DNA of 64,000 nucleotides from Terfezia claveryi (lineage: Eukaryota > Ascomycota > Pezizomycetes > Pezizales > Pezizaceae). The stretch lies in the NCBI GenBank assembly GCA_015179025.1, contig WHUX01000028.1:395226-459225 (forward strand). Reading direction: 5' to 3'. How positions within the stretch are numbered: position 1 is the first letter of the stretch; each line of letters begins with the position of its first letter. A program made the position numbers and the translations under genes. Of the stretch, positions 47,062 to 57,782 are shown one piece after another. Under the pieces are notes generated by a model. That model had not been told where the DNA came from, searched no databases, and worked only from the letters and a program-made list of their open reading frames with translations.

Positions 47062-47770
47062 AACACTTAATGTTGTGATTCGGTCTGTCCTCTGCCTGGC
47101 CTCAGTCCCCCTTCGTCTTACTCATTTCACTTTATTTTGCTGCGTTCTAAGCTTAAGGTGCTTTGGGTTTGGGTCTTAACATGGGCTTATGCATTACTTT
47201 TTTTACATTTTCTCTTGTGGTTGAATCTAAGGATAGCACGAAATGCGGACAAAATCACTAAATCCAATGCAAATATGCACCACTTTGTGGGCTCGGGATA
47301 CCCGTCCCGTGATCTTTACGAACCTGAAACCAGCACGGAAGGATATAGGCTTGTCCATGACCACCTAAACCCTCTTGTGCCAACCAGACTAATCTGAACC
47401 CCATCTCAGCACTAACACCCATCCCATGAACTTCTGTAGGCACCTGAGACAACCACTGAGGGAATTTGGATTTGAATGGGTAGACATGCCCATCTGAACC
47501 CCATCGCCCAACCCCCAGTACCTAGTCTCAGAATACCCGCCCTGTGATCTTCTGTAGGCACCTGAAACCACCACGGAAGGGTTCTGAGTTAGGCATGTCC
47601 ACGACCACCCATCCGTGACTCAGCCGCGAACCACTGCACCCTTAAACACTGACGGTATTAGGAGTGGCAGCCAACCAGGATTTATTCGGCAAATGCACCA
47701 AGTCTCGTACCCTCACTCATGATCATGTTCAATTCGGAGCTCTACCCTATGGTAGATAGTGATTGCCACC

Positions 47771-49624
47771 ATGTCGTATTCTGGTGGGCCTGCGGGGCTG
47801 TATGCGAGCGCTCTGGTCAAGGGTGTGGATATGTTAAAAGCAGGTGTGCGGGACAGAGCTCGGGGAAAAAGAGCATGCTCTATCTAATCTATTCATCAAT
47901 GATATCCAGGTCAGAATTTGGTGGTGAAGCTGTTGCTGAGGCGTTTGTCGAGCGTGTTCGGTGGGGCCTGGTAGGGAATGACGAGGAGAAGACGAATATC
48001 AACGGAAACTCTAATATCGTTGATGGTGATGGCGATACGGATGTGCAGGGTATAATATTCACCGCTGAAGAGTCAGATTCAGAAGATTATTCGGCTCTGG
48101 AAGAGGAGTCAGTGGGTAGTGCTACAATGAGCGTATACACACAAGAGAAGATAGCAGTGGCACGGCGGATATGGAGGCAGTTTTGGAGCCCGGAATATAA
48201 GCATTTTAGGACGCAGGGAAAGACTGCTGAGACGGTGAGATGGCCGGACATGAGGTATGTCGATGAGGTTTGAGGACTAATGCAAACTTTTGGTTTATTT
48301 AGATTGTGGCTTGGAATGGGTATACTGTTTGGGCATATGTAAGTTTTCTCCCCCTCAAGCATAGGTGCAAAGCGTACTAAGTTTTCATAGTTCATCGGCC
48401 TCGAAGCAATCTTCGAAGCAGAGAAATGAGAAATTCGCCCCAGGGATGTTCCGGGCCGAAATTCAAGAAGCCCTTTTCGGGATGGAACAGCATTGGTCTC
48501 CAGACTATGGCGCGTATTGTGCCTGGATATACTTCAAAGGAAATGGAGATATATACATGGACGATAATGCACAAATAGCAATTCTTCTTATCCTAGCACA
48601 TCTGTTACTTCCGCCTCCGGTTGGACTTCCGTATCGATCATATCTTGAGCGGGCGTCCCAGGTGGTGTATTTTTGTCTAACGAGGTGGGACAAGACGAAT
48701 CGGGGTTGGGTATTAGATGGCATGTTTTGGCAGATGGACCACCATGGACGAACAGGAATGCTTGCTCAACTTCGTTGACCGCGGTGGCGGTGTTGGAGTT
48801 GGCGAGTGTTTTGAGAGATGGGGGTGTCTCTATTACGGAAAAACAAGTCAGGGAGCTGGTTGATTGGGGTAGAAAGTGTGTGGATTGGGTGTGGGAGAAG
48901 CTTGTTGTGGGGAATGGGGATGGGTTGGTTTTGGACGGTCTGGTGCAGAAGCAGAAAGGTGGACCTTGGGTGATTGAGGGTCCTATTTATACGTGGTTTT
49001 TTTGGGGCGTTGCTTCGCTGCATAATATATTAAATTCTGACAAGTTGCATACGCAGATATAATACTGGTCACACAATTACTGCTCTTGTTCTATTATATG
49101 ATCTCCTTCTCCCAGGGGATCCTTACGCCCCCACCGTTCGTCTACGAGCAAATTCTCTAGTCATATCATCCATTGACAGAACAAAAGGCCTCTATGATAA
49201 GCCAGTACCGAATCAGCAACAACGGTACTGGTGGGACAACAACTTCTTCGTGCATTTCCTCGTGGAGGGGCTTGTTGTTTGGGGCATGCGGTTTGGTTAT
49301 GAGGACAGTGATTTATGGAAGCAGGTCAGGGGCGAGATTCAGAGGCAAATGGATTACCTTATGACGTATTTGAGGAATAAAGATGATGGGTTGTATTGGA
49401 GGAATTTTAGGCTGTATACGATATCTATGGGGCATTTGAGGATGTATAAAACGGGAGATGTGGGGAGACAGTTGAAATTGGATGCGGCAGAGGTGAGGCA
49501 GGATGATCAGAGTATGGCACTGCCGGTGGCGCAGAGGGGATTGGTGAAGACCCTGTTGGGGTGTGGTGGAGCAGGGAGATCGCTTTGTATAGCGGGGAGT
49601 GTTGGAATTACTCTCGGCCCATGA
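47771..49624 (+). pseudogene. Six-hairpin glycosidase-like protein, frameshifted
   Basis: The gene seems to start at ATG 47771 (gccaccATG) with MSYSGGPAGLYASALVKGVD. Conserved-looking pieces then sit in different frames: SEFGGEAVAEAFVERVRWGL from about 47913, IVAWNGYTVWAY (48303-48338, a 12-codon exon), FIGLEAIFEAE (48391 onward), QHWSPDYGAYCAWIYFKGNG to about 48752, RNACSTSLTAVAVLELASVL, and WWDNNFFVHFLVEGLVVWGM to 49624. Introns can explain 48268-48302 and 48339-48390, but not the in-frame TGA at 48427 nor the shift near 48750. These need single-base indels, and others are likely near 47866 and 47910. The pattern resembles a fungal family of six-hairpin glycosidases (GH76-like fold); substrate unknown. 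Assembly error is the alternative explanation. Confidence 0.7.
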
Positions 49625-49735
49625 AACATCGCTAGCTGAGATAGGACAGTTTGAATTCTGCGGAAACCAGGGTAGGATCAAGGATCCCAAAGAGGCCGGT
49701 CTCAATTAGGGAAAGCAGGATATAAGGAGCTGGAT
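49625..49735. other. Short spacer before the second copia element
   Basis: Nothing is recognised. The last five bases (ggata) are a candidate target site for the element that follows. Confidence 0.4.
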
Positions 49736-50544
49736 ATGTCGTAGGAAAAATGGGATTTCTTCTGTAGAGAGTACTAGGACCGTAGCAATAAGTCTATAGC
49801 GATACCTAAGATAACTCTACTATCTATTTGAATATACACACTCGATTTCTTCACAATTCCTCGCTCATATAACCTCGTAATCTTACAGGTTATGAGCCCG
49901 GCGCTCAAGGCAAAGAAGCAATAAGAACAAAAGACAGTTGAGATATCTGTGGTACCAACCCAGTAACACTGCCGTTCAGAAAGCAGAAGCCCAAAAGCCG
50001 TGGCCGCCCTATTGTTGCAACATAAAGAAACCCTGCGAAAAACTCCGCATACATATGCCTACACACCGATCCTGGTCAAAGAAAATAAACCGTCAGAACA
50101 AGCAACTCTTCAAAAATCTCTCCGGAAATAAATCTTCAGGAATCACCACAACCCCAAGAGAATCGCTGTCAGACACCGAATACCTAGAACAGGAATTACG
50201 GAAAAGTGGGCTATACAACGAGGCACTAGCGACGAAAGGAACCCAAGAAGAAGAAGGAAACCATCAAGAGCTCGGAAATCTCTTAACCGACCTTGATACC
50301 CAAGAAGCAGAACATCTCTACTAGACAGAGAATCCAGTACGAGGACAATTAATAAGCTTCGATCAAATACACCAGCGCTCATCTAAATGAGCAGCACAGC
50401 AGACCCACCCTAGAAACCGAATCAGAACACGAAGTTGAATATCCAAATCTCCCAGTCAACATTCAGATCCAATGAAGAAGAGGGCGAAGAACAAGAACTC
50501 CACCTCCTCCACCACCAGATTCACCAACACCACCTCCAGTAACT

Positions 50545-51200
50545 ATGTCTAAAGAACGATCAATCCCAAAGATTGAGCCCAACTTAGCGACAACAGACTA
50601 TGCTCAGTGGATACTATCTATTGAGCAAACGCTTAGCAGCTATGAATATAAAGATGAGATAATATGGGAAATCGTCACCGGAGATGTCCAAGATCCAGAT
50701 CCTGCAGCTACCGGAAAAGCCAAAGATGCAGATGCTAAAGCCTGGAAGAAAGACAACAACTTCGCAATCCTTACAATGAAAAAAAATTGTGAGAAAGAAG
50801 TCGTAGACATCATCGGACTAGCCAGAACAGCCAACGAAGCCTATAAAGAGTTGAAGGCCAAATTCGAAGGCAAGACTGTCACTACACTCGGAGCTCTACT
50901 TATTGGAGTTATCAAACTCAGTATGAAGATAGAAATAGTTCAATTGAAGAACACATTAGCGAGTTCGATAAAAAGTGGGGATTCATGAGATCTATACTGG
51001 GAGGAACAATCCCAGATGACCTTAAAGAATTCGGAACAATATTGACAGGCTTAAGCAAAAAGACCAAGCCAAAGGGATGTTTCTGCTAGCCACTCTTCCA
51101 CCCTACTACAATACTCTCATTGAAAATATCCAAATGAAGAGTGGACTTACTTATGGCGATATCACTACACATCTCAAGACATATATCTCAGGTAGGTAAA
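50545..51200 (+). pseudogene. Copia gag (UBN2/DUF4219-like) remnant
   Basis: It opens MSKERSIPKIEPNLATTDYA and continues WILSIEQTLSSYEY, then ANEAYKELKAKFEGK, the usual start and middle of copia gag proteins. The frame stops at 50988 and the sequence continues in other frames (for example AKGMFLLATLPPYYNTLIEN near 51077 and MKSGLTYGDITTHLKTYISG to about 51195), so it is broken by at least one shift. Confidence 0.85.
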
Positions 51201-51250
51201 AGGGGAAAAGGAGAGGAGATAATGCTAGAGATTCAGTACAAAACCCAGTA

Positions 51251-51720
51251 GTGCTCAAGACAGGAGCTGGTAGGGGACGGGATCAAGGAGATAATGGCAA
51301 AAGATGTGATTACTGCATCAGTAAAGGATGGAAAGGACTAAACCACACAGAATCCAAGTGCTTTACCAAAAAGCGTGAAAAGAGAAAGGTCAAGAAGGCT
51401 AAGAAGGAAGATTCCGACAATGAAGAATCTGATGAAGAAGGAGTCACTATTAAGGTTGTTCAAATTGGAAAAATAAGGGTAGGATGTGAAGGATATTATG
51501 AGTATGACATAGCAGCCACCCACTATATGACCAACGAATATAACTGACTTACTGATGTCCAACACAACCTCAGCATCAAGGTATCCGCTTACGATCAGAC
51601 TGAATCCATTTGCCACACTATAGGAACTCTAGTCTTTAGACACAATGGCCGCAACATCCGCCACCAGCAATGCTTATATGACCCCATATACAGCAACATT
51701 ATTAGTAGCCTTCGAATTAG
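51251..51720 (+). pseudogene. Copia zinc knuckle and protease remnant
   Basis: CDYCISKGWKGLNHTESKC is a retroviral-type CCHC knuckle with a longer middle spacer. An acidic/basic linker (KKAKKEDSDNEESDEEG) leads to YYEYDIAATHYMTNE, the copia protease active-site pattern (D-[TI]-A-A-[ST]-H). A TGA at 51544 cuts the frame, and recognisable sequence such as LTDVQHNLSIKVSAYDQTES follows it. Confidence 0.85.
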
Positions 51721-51993
51721 TGTGTGCCACGGGGTGAGTACAACTCGGACCTAGTCGCCAAGACCTACCTCGGTGAGTGAGTTTTGGAGTTTCAACAACT
51801 CGCCGAGTCGGCTTTCCTGTCCTACAACTCAACTCGTGATTAATGGTGATCTACAGATTACTCGCCAAGCCTACCCTGTTTCCTTTTTTTTTTTTATTGT
51901 TTTGTCCCGACTCTTCTATAATCTCATCACGTTTAACACCCTCATTCCGTTCTCCTATATCTTGGTTGTCTTTGTATGACTAATTCTTTCTAC

Positions 51994-52247
51994 CTTCACG
52001 GGTTGCTTGCACGATGCCAGATTGCTTGTCTCGTATTCCTTGCACTATCATGGATTGTATACACTGTGCCCGATTGCCTGTCACGGATTCCTTGTACTGT
52101 CACGGATTCCTTGCTTCTTTACTATGCCAGATTGCCTATCACGGATTGCTTGCACTGTACGGATTGCTTGCACTGTCATGGATTACTTGCACTGTCACGG
52201 ATTGCTTGCACTGTCACGAATTGCTTGCACTGTCACAGATTGCTCCT
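51994..52247 (+). repeat. 19-bp tandem repeat with TGTCACGGA core
   Basis: The consensus unit is cactgtcacggattgcttg. The core or its one-base variants start at 52079, 52098, 52137, 52156, 52174, 52193, 52212 and 52231; nearly all steps are 19 bases or a multiple, give or take one. Earlier units (51994-52078) are more diverged. All forward frames are open, so repetitive Cys/Leu reading frames arise; they are not genes. Confidence 0.92.
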
Positions 52248-52841
52248 ACCCACTGACGAACAATACTAGCAATCTGTACTATACGGCCAAACAAAATCCT
52301 TACCCAAATATCGGTTAAGAAATATATTAATATACCTTAAATAAATTACAAGACTCGTCACCATGACTATAATAAAAATCCTTCCCACATCCTACAAAAC
52401 CTAAAAAATCCTTCCTAACCTCACTTGAGTTTACCAATAATCCCCTGTAAATCAATTCATACAACTATACAACATAGAAAGAAAAAAAAAAAACTCTTTA
52501 AAGCAAAACCAAATGCCCTAAACATTCCCTAAAAAAAGCACTTGGCTGGTGGGATGGTGTTCAACTGGTAGGAAGTCGGGTACCGGAACCTAATTCGCCA
52601 AAGATTCCAATATTTACCTTGGCTGTCAGGCGTTCGGGTATCTGTATTCCTTGGTAATTGACATCTAAACCAGAATCATATAATATTAGGGTGGTCTCTC
52701 TTCGACTGTTGATATAAACCTCCCCACGTTGTAGTCATTCTTGTAACTATATATTTCATCCTCAGTAATAGTGAATCTTCTGCTAGATGATGTATGGTAT
52801 GCTAACACAAGGGAATGATTATTGGGTACCTGTGCCTCCTC

Positions 52842-53046
52842 CTCCTGCTGCCCCTCTGCCTGCTACTACCTCTACCGTTGCTGCTGCTTCTCCTCCTCCT
52901 CCTGCCCCTGGTCCTACTCCGGCTGCTGCTGCTGCTGCTACTACCGTCCCTGGTCCTCCCCCTGCCCCTGGTCCTGCTCCTGCTGCTGCTGCTGCTGCTG
53001 CTCCTCCTCCTCCTGCCCCTGCTGCTGCTGCTGGCCCTCCTCCTCC
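52842..53046 (+). repeat. CCT/GCT trinucleotide tract within a Pro/Ala-rich frame
   Basis: An imperfect run of cct, gct and cctcct triplets. It lies in an open frame (52787-53182, 131 codons) that would encode Pro/Ala repeats followed by a non-repetitive tail, FAFWVFVGSQEVHVEMPPAH. Frames in all three phases are open over the tract, so coding is doubtful, though the tail is not obviously random. Confidence 0.75.
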
Positions 53047-53282
53047 GGCTGGTCTTGGTACTGCACGGCGTTCTCTTTTTGCTTTTTGGGTATTCGTCGG
53101 CTCACAAGAGGTACATGTGGAAATGCCCCCGGCACATTACCCCTGGCCAATATATTCACCTGAATTTTATGCCATAGTCTAATATCCCCTATAGGATTGT
53201 TTATCTATTGTGTGTTTCACCGCCTTGTGTTGCAATCAGGTTCACCGCTTTTTCCGTATTCATGATTAGTTATATTTGTCTA

Positions 53283-53312
53283 TGACAGCATCCGTGACAG
53301 CATCCATGACAT
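53283..53312 (-). repeat. Mini-array of the TGTCACGGA core at 12-base spacing
   Basis: On the minus strand, TGTCATGGATGC, TGTCACGGATGC and TGTCAT follow each other, so the core repeats every 12 bases (plus-strand tccgtgaca at 53291 and tccatgaca at 53303). Confidence 0.7.
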
Positions 53313-54046
53313 ATTTTGACTTACTGGTGAAATACTCATGCATATATCTTCCGCCACCTCCTGTATGGCATCTGTTGCCCTCACTTGGATATGCTCCACA
53401 TTATTCCGATCTATGAACTGCGAGTATTTGTCGTTATTATCCCTATTCACATCTTGTACAATCTCCCTGCACAGCCTGCGGAATCAATCTTCGGAAATAT
53501 TAGGTCAACGCTTCTCTATTGATTCCTAATCTAACGTACGAGGCTGACTGATAATACAGTTAGATTAGTCCTTTTTACTTTATAGAATGGAATCTTCATG
53601 GAATGGAATGCTAACGTCCTTGTGACCGCTTTCTTATGGTTTTTGGTGCTACCACTTTTTGGGGGGGCACGACTGATTTTATATTCCTAGGGACTTGTGA
53701 CCTCGCTGGTTGCCTGAGGTTTTTCTTCAGAACCTGCTTTGTTCTTGCCATTCTTATATGTTAGCTAGTTAAAGGAAGCGATGAACTTGGTGACCCAGGA
53801 GCGATAGTGATGATCTTATACGAGACGAAGCAATACAGAGCATTGTGGGGATCCAGACCTAACTATCAAACAATAAATCCAAGTTTGCCTGCACGTTCCC
53901 TCAAGTTAGCTTAGATACTTTAGTGTGATACATCGATAAAGGAAACCCGACAAAGGAAATGCGACAAACGAAACCCGACAAAGGATATCGACAACTAGCT
54001 GTTAGGCTGTTAGTCGTGTATACAATTAAGCTAAACAAGCATCGTC
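53313..54046. other. Intergenic region, no supported gene
   Basis: Short frames only. A cluster of near-identical short phrases (gacaaaggaaa, cgacaaacgaaacccgac, cgacaaaggatatcgac) lies at about 53945-53993, a decayed small tandem repeat of about 18 bases. Confidence 0.5.
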
Positions 54047-54130
54047 ATGGCAGATTAACTCGCCTTTTGCCAAATTCCCCCTAGGGACTACTCATTTTGG
54101 CCCCCTTAACGGGGCCGCATATGGGTTACT
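54047..54130 (+). mobile_element. SINE-like fragment, copy C
   Basis: Plus strand: GGCAGATTAACTCGCCTT (54048-54065) leads to actactcattt and the hairpin GGCCCCCTTAACGGGGCC (54099-54116), then GCATATGGGTTAC. This matches copy A (minus strand, about 10409-10325) over roughly 85 bases, including the block before the hairpin. The A-rich tail seen in copies A and B is absent here. Confidence 0.5.
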
Positions 54131-54502
54131 TTTGCCTGCAGGTGGGCTGGGATTACCGGAGGAGACCAGACAAGCTGGGAGGCGATATATACTAGAGTAT
54201 ATATATATACCTATCTGTCTCATATGCAACCTTAGAACACCGAGGGACTAGTGCAAGCGACTCGTGAGTTGTACCCCAGTCTAAGCCTGTACCACTAGCC
54301 TAATATACCGGCTTGTGCCAACCAGACTATACCTTAAGTACTCTATTGTCCACCTAGCGACTAGTCTATACTAACCTATTGCTGTATCCAAAAGAACAAT
54401 AAATCAACAATCCTGACCCACAATGATATATCAAACAACCAATACCAAACATTCCATCAGACGACAAGGAAATAGAGAAATAATTGCTGGACAACATAGG
54501 GA

Positions 54503-54550
54503 TCTGTGACAAAATATAAATTCCGTGACAAAGTGTAAGCTCCGTGACAC
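54503..54550 (-). repeat. TGTCACGGA core at exact 19-base spacing with unlike spacers
   Basis: Plus strand tctgtgaca at 54503, tccgtgaca at 54522 and tccgtgaca at 54541: three cores, each 19 bases apart. The ten bases between them differ (aaatataaat and aagtgtaagc). Confidence 0.8.
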
Positions 54551-55790
54551 CCCATACGTGGTCGTTATTCATCTTGTTCTTCTCCCTCGACATCATCCTC
54601 TCCTTCACCCTCTTCATCCTCTTCATCCTCTTCATCCTCTTCATCCTCTTCACCCTCTTCATCTTCTTCATCCTCTTCACCCTCTTTATTCTCTTCATCC
54701 CCTTCTTCCACTTCATTCTCCTCAATCCCCTCCACATCCTCGTAATCATCATCATCTGTGTCGCTCGGGATAAGTCCTGGGGTGAATCGCCACCAAGATG
54801 AGGCAATCCTTTTTGACGTAGCCTCGATGCTGGCCATAATGGAGTTTCGATTACGCTATCCTTTACCGAATATACCTTGGCATCATCGTTGGAATCAGTA
54901 AGCTCGGCCTCAGCGTTAGATGATGAAAGGTCGTCCTCTAGAACCTGGCCATCGCTTTCATCCTCGGAGTCCTATGCTATGGTGAATAATATATCACACT
55001 TCTGAAGGGAGAGATACATATGGGTTCAATATCCTCAACTGCATCACTTAAACAATCTTCCGCACCCCCTTCAGCTATTTCCATTTCCTGTATGATCCGA
55101 TCAGCTATGGCAATTGCATCGTCCTGTGCATGTGGCTGTTCAATTGGGCCCTCGAACCGTGTGTATGCTTGGCGTGAAATGGGCTCAACACTAACAAGAC
55201 GCTAAACTCATTTACTGGCTTTGTTCCCGTTTCTTCCAAATCACCTTCTGGAATTGTAAATGCCGGTATATTATCACCTTCGCCTAGCTCAAGATAAAAC
55301 CTCTTCTGCGCTTGGGAGAGCCCATACCAGCGATATAAAATATATGCCTTCTTCCGAACTAACATTACCTCCCAGGTCTTTTGGACAAGTCGTTCGAACT
55401 TGCCGTTGCATATCACTGAGCTGATTCCTCTTCGTCCCAATTGGTGCACCGGTAACAGTGGCATGCTCACTCTCCGCCACGCCAGCTTTGAGAGCCCTGT
55501 TAACTTTTTGGCGCTTCCAGTCCTTGGCTCGTTCGAACGCTAGAAGTGGACCCAGCAATCTTTTCTGAGTTTCCCGATTTTTCTGGTGTGTGATTGGTTG
55601 ATGTTCCCCAAACTTTACGACCCCCACTAAACTCTTTGTCTGGGTCAATTCTTTTGAGCCCAAGGAAATTCCGCATACTTCTCATATGGGTTTACTGGCG
55701 TAACTGGGGCTGGGGCAGGCGCGGCTAGGATAGGCGTGACTGGCACAGTTGTCAAGAAGTCTTTCTCCGTTTGCGTTTATCTGTTGTTCG
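54550..55790 (-). pseudogene. Broken minus-strand coding relic with acidic tail
   Basis: Protein-like fragments read 5' to 3' on the minus strand in changing frames: LTTVPVTPILAAPAPAPVTP, then PYEKYAEFPWAQK near 55680; LLAFERAKDWKRQKVNRALK; YRWYGLSQAQKRFYLELGEG; FEGPIEQPHAQDDAIAIADR; a Ser/Asp-rich stretch beginning DSEDESDGQVLEDD near 54975; and finally WWRFTPGLIPSDTDDDDYED with a Glu/Asp run to 54565. The composition is that of a real protein, but the pieces are joined by shifts and stops. No family is recognised. Introns could explain some of the breaks. Confidence 0.45.
54575..54730 (+). repeat. 9-bp tandem repeat (tcctcttca)n
   Basis: An imperfect run of tcctcttca with ccc variants. On the minus strand it encodes the Glu/Asp run at the end of the coding relic described above. 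Confidence 0.9.
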
Positions 55791-55918
55791 ATTCCCGGAT
55801 GTTGTGTTCCTCTTCGATGGCGTCTTCTTTTTCTGTACGGGGCCTACCATTGTGATCCCTTGCTTTGATAGTCTGTTTTTTTGGCTACACGCTTTCTTGT
55901 CAGATCTATGGACGTCCT

Positions 55919-55970
55919 GGACACCGTCCGTGACCGTCCGTGACACCATCCGTGACACCGTCCGTGACAC
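55919..55970 (-). repeat. TGTCACGGA core array, 12-base spacing
   Basis: Plus strand tccgtgac cores start at 55927, 55937, 55949 and 55961; the last two steps are exactly 12 bases. On the minus strand the unit is TGTCACGGACGG or TGTCACGGATGG. Confidence 0.85.
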
Positions 55971-55994
55971 AGCCCTTGGAGCACTTTGGATCAC

Positions 55995-57782
55995 GCACGA
56001 CCTTGGAGCACATACCTGCAGAAATGAGGCCTTCTAACCGGCGCTGGCGATAGCCAATAGTGGGTATTATACTGGACGCAGCGTGAGACTTCTACAATTC
56101 AGCGAATTACACTATCTTTCCAATTCAGGCAACCCGCAAGGACACAACCTTTGAATATTCTGAGGCCAAGTTATGTGGGTTAAAATGTCTGTGATGTCTC
56201 CGTCAGTAATCTTTCCACCCGACTTGCATAGCTGGTCTCCGTTACAGAACTTAAAGCACTTACCCCTGAATTATCGTGAGCACAATTTATGTGGGTTGAA
56301 CTGTCAATGTTTGTTGTGAGAAATGAATGAGATTCTCAGATGCCTCACAAGTTACGGCGAGTTGAAGTGAACAAAGGGGCAAATTGAACAAAGGGGGAAA
56401 TTGAACAAAGGCATGCATTCATTCTTTGTATGCAAGCAAACGATCGAGACTACAAGCAAACTTGGATGTCATGAACCGAAAAAGGAAAATGTGACTTGTA
56501 TTACTACTAAGCGAGCATGTGTCACTAAGCGCATAGATGCATTCCAAATAAACCAGATTTATTATTTCTTAAAATTCATGGTTATAGGGCCAATATGGGC
56601 AATATGGATATTTGAACAGCCAGGCCCGATAAGATGCCCTTCCATTGAGCTGACCATCTCAGGCTGTCTACCTAGACCTGCCCTCCTTTTTTCCCTCGCT
56701 TCCGATCGCGAGCCCTTCATTGCTTGCGGAGGAGCCGCTGTTTAGCATCCATAGTCCTGAGGGAGCAACCTCATCCCCATCCTCATCAGGCAAATGACTT
56801 ATACTCACAATGGGGAACGGGCTTCACTGGGCAGAAACCAGAAGGGGCGGGGTCTAAAATCATGGGACGTTCTTGGAAGGCAGAAGCAGATGTAATAAAT
56901 TGGGATAATTCATATTGCGTGCTTGGGACGGGCTTCTCATTCTCCTTGTTCTCGGCTGCTCGCTAGGAAAATCGTCTTCAACTTCCTCACCATCTGTAGG
57001 TGCTTCGCTTGGGGTGGCAGGGACTTCTACTGGCCTGCGAGACTGGTAGCGCCGGATATCGTTCCTAAGATCACTAGAGTAAAATTCGGATTAGCCGCAG
57101 GCTTATAACAAGGTCCTGTTGTTTTCAAGTGATGTGCCCACCACACTATAGCGCCTATTTCTGTCCACTGGAGCCTTAACTATTTTCTACCACTACAAGC
57201 CGCAGTGCTTTTGGCATGTGCAGTTGCCTATGGCTTCCAAAAGCTCAGTCCTCAGGGAGCAATGAAAATATGATCAGAATCTATCCAGTGCAACCAGTCA
57301 ATTGGGCAAGCCCATTAAGCCCAGAATCGCAAATACCAAGATTAGCGGGATAACTGCAAAACGATGATATTGGGCAAGAAACTAAGTATGAGAAGTTCAT
57401 ACCTTGGGGCCATGCTTTGCTCTGGGATTCCTGTGCTCGAGTTGGTATGCATAGTGTTGTTCGGTGTGTGAGATCTTGAGGATGAGGATTACGGTAGTTG
57501 AAGAAGTAGCGTAGTGATTGCTGTTACTGTAGTTGAAGGAGCAGCGAGGACATGCGGATTTTATCTACCATTGCTATAGCCACTATCTGGCTATGGTCCA
57601 CCCTCAGCCCCTTGATGTCTCTATTGCTAAAGTAAAGGAGTCTCAGAAACGAGATAAGACTATGCAACTTAGAGCGAAGAAAAAAAGCCAATACCCGATC
57701 GGTATGTGGCTGGTCATTACATGTGGAGGTATCTTCTACACGATTGGGAGTTTGATACGGTTGGAATCACCCGGCGGTTAGT
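55995..57782. other. Intergenic region, no supported gene
   Basis: Several frames of 60-114 codons occur but none has recognisable motifs or plausible splice partners. Confidence 0.45.

Larger units (their letters stand above)
49736..51740 (+). mobile_element. Decayed copia element keeping gag and protease
   Basis: A candidate 5' LTR begins TGTCGTAGG (49736) and ends CA at 49887, directly before the primer site GGTTATGAGCCCGG, the same as in the first element. Gag-type sequence follows (50545-51200), then a zinc knuckle and a protease active-site motif. Homology fades near 51720; no reverse transcriptase and no 3' LTR were found. The 5' LTR start is a guess based on TG; its end is set by the primer site. 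Confidence 0.75.

Noticed and set aside
52787..53182. Pro/Ala-rich frame of 131 codons
   Set aside because: All three phases are open across the CCT/GCT tract; the non-repetitive tail alone is too short to support a gene call.
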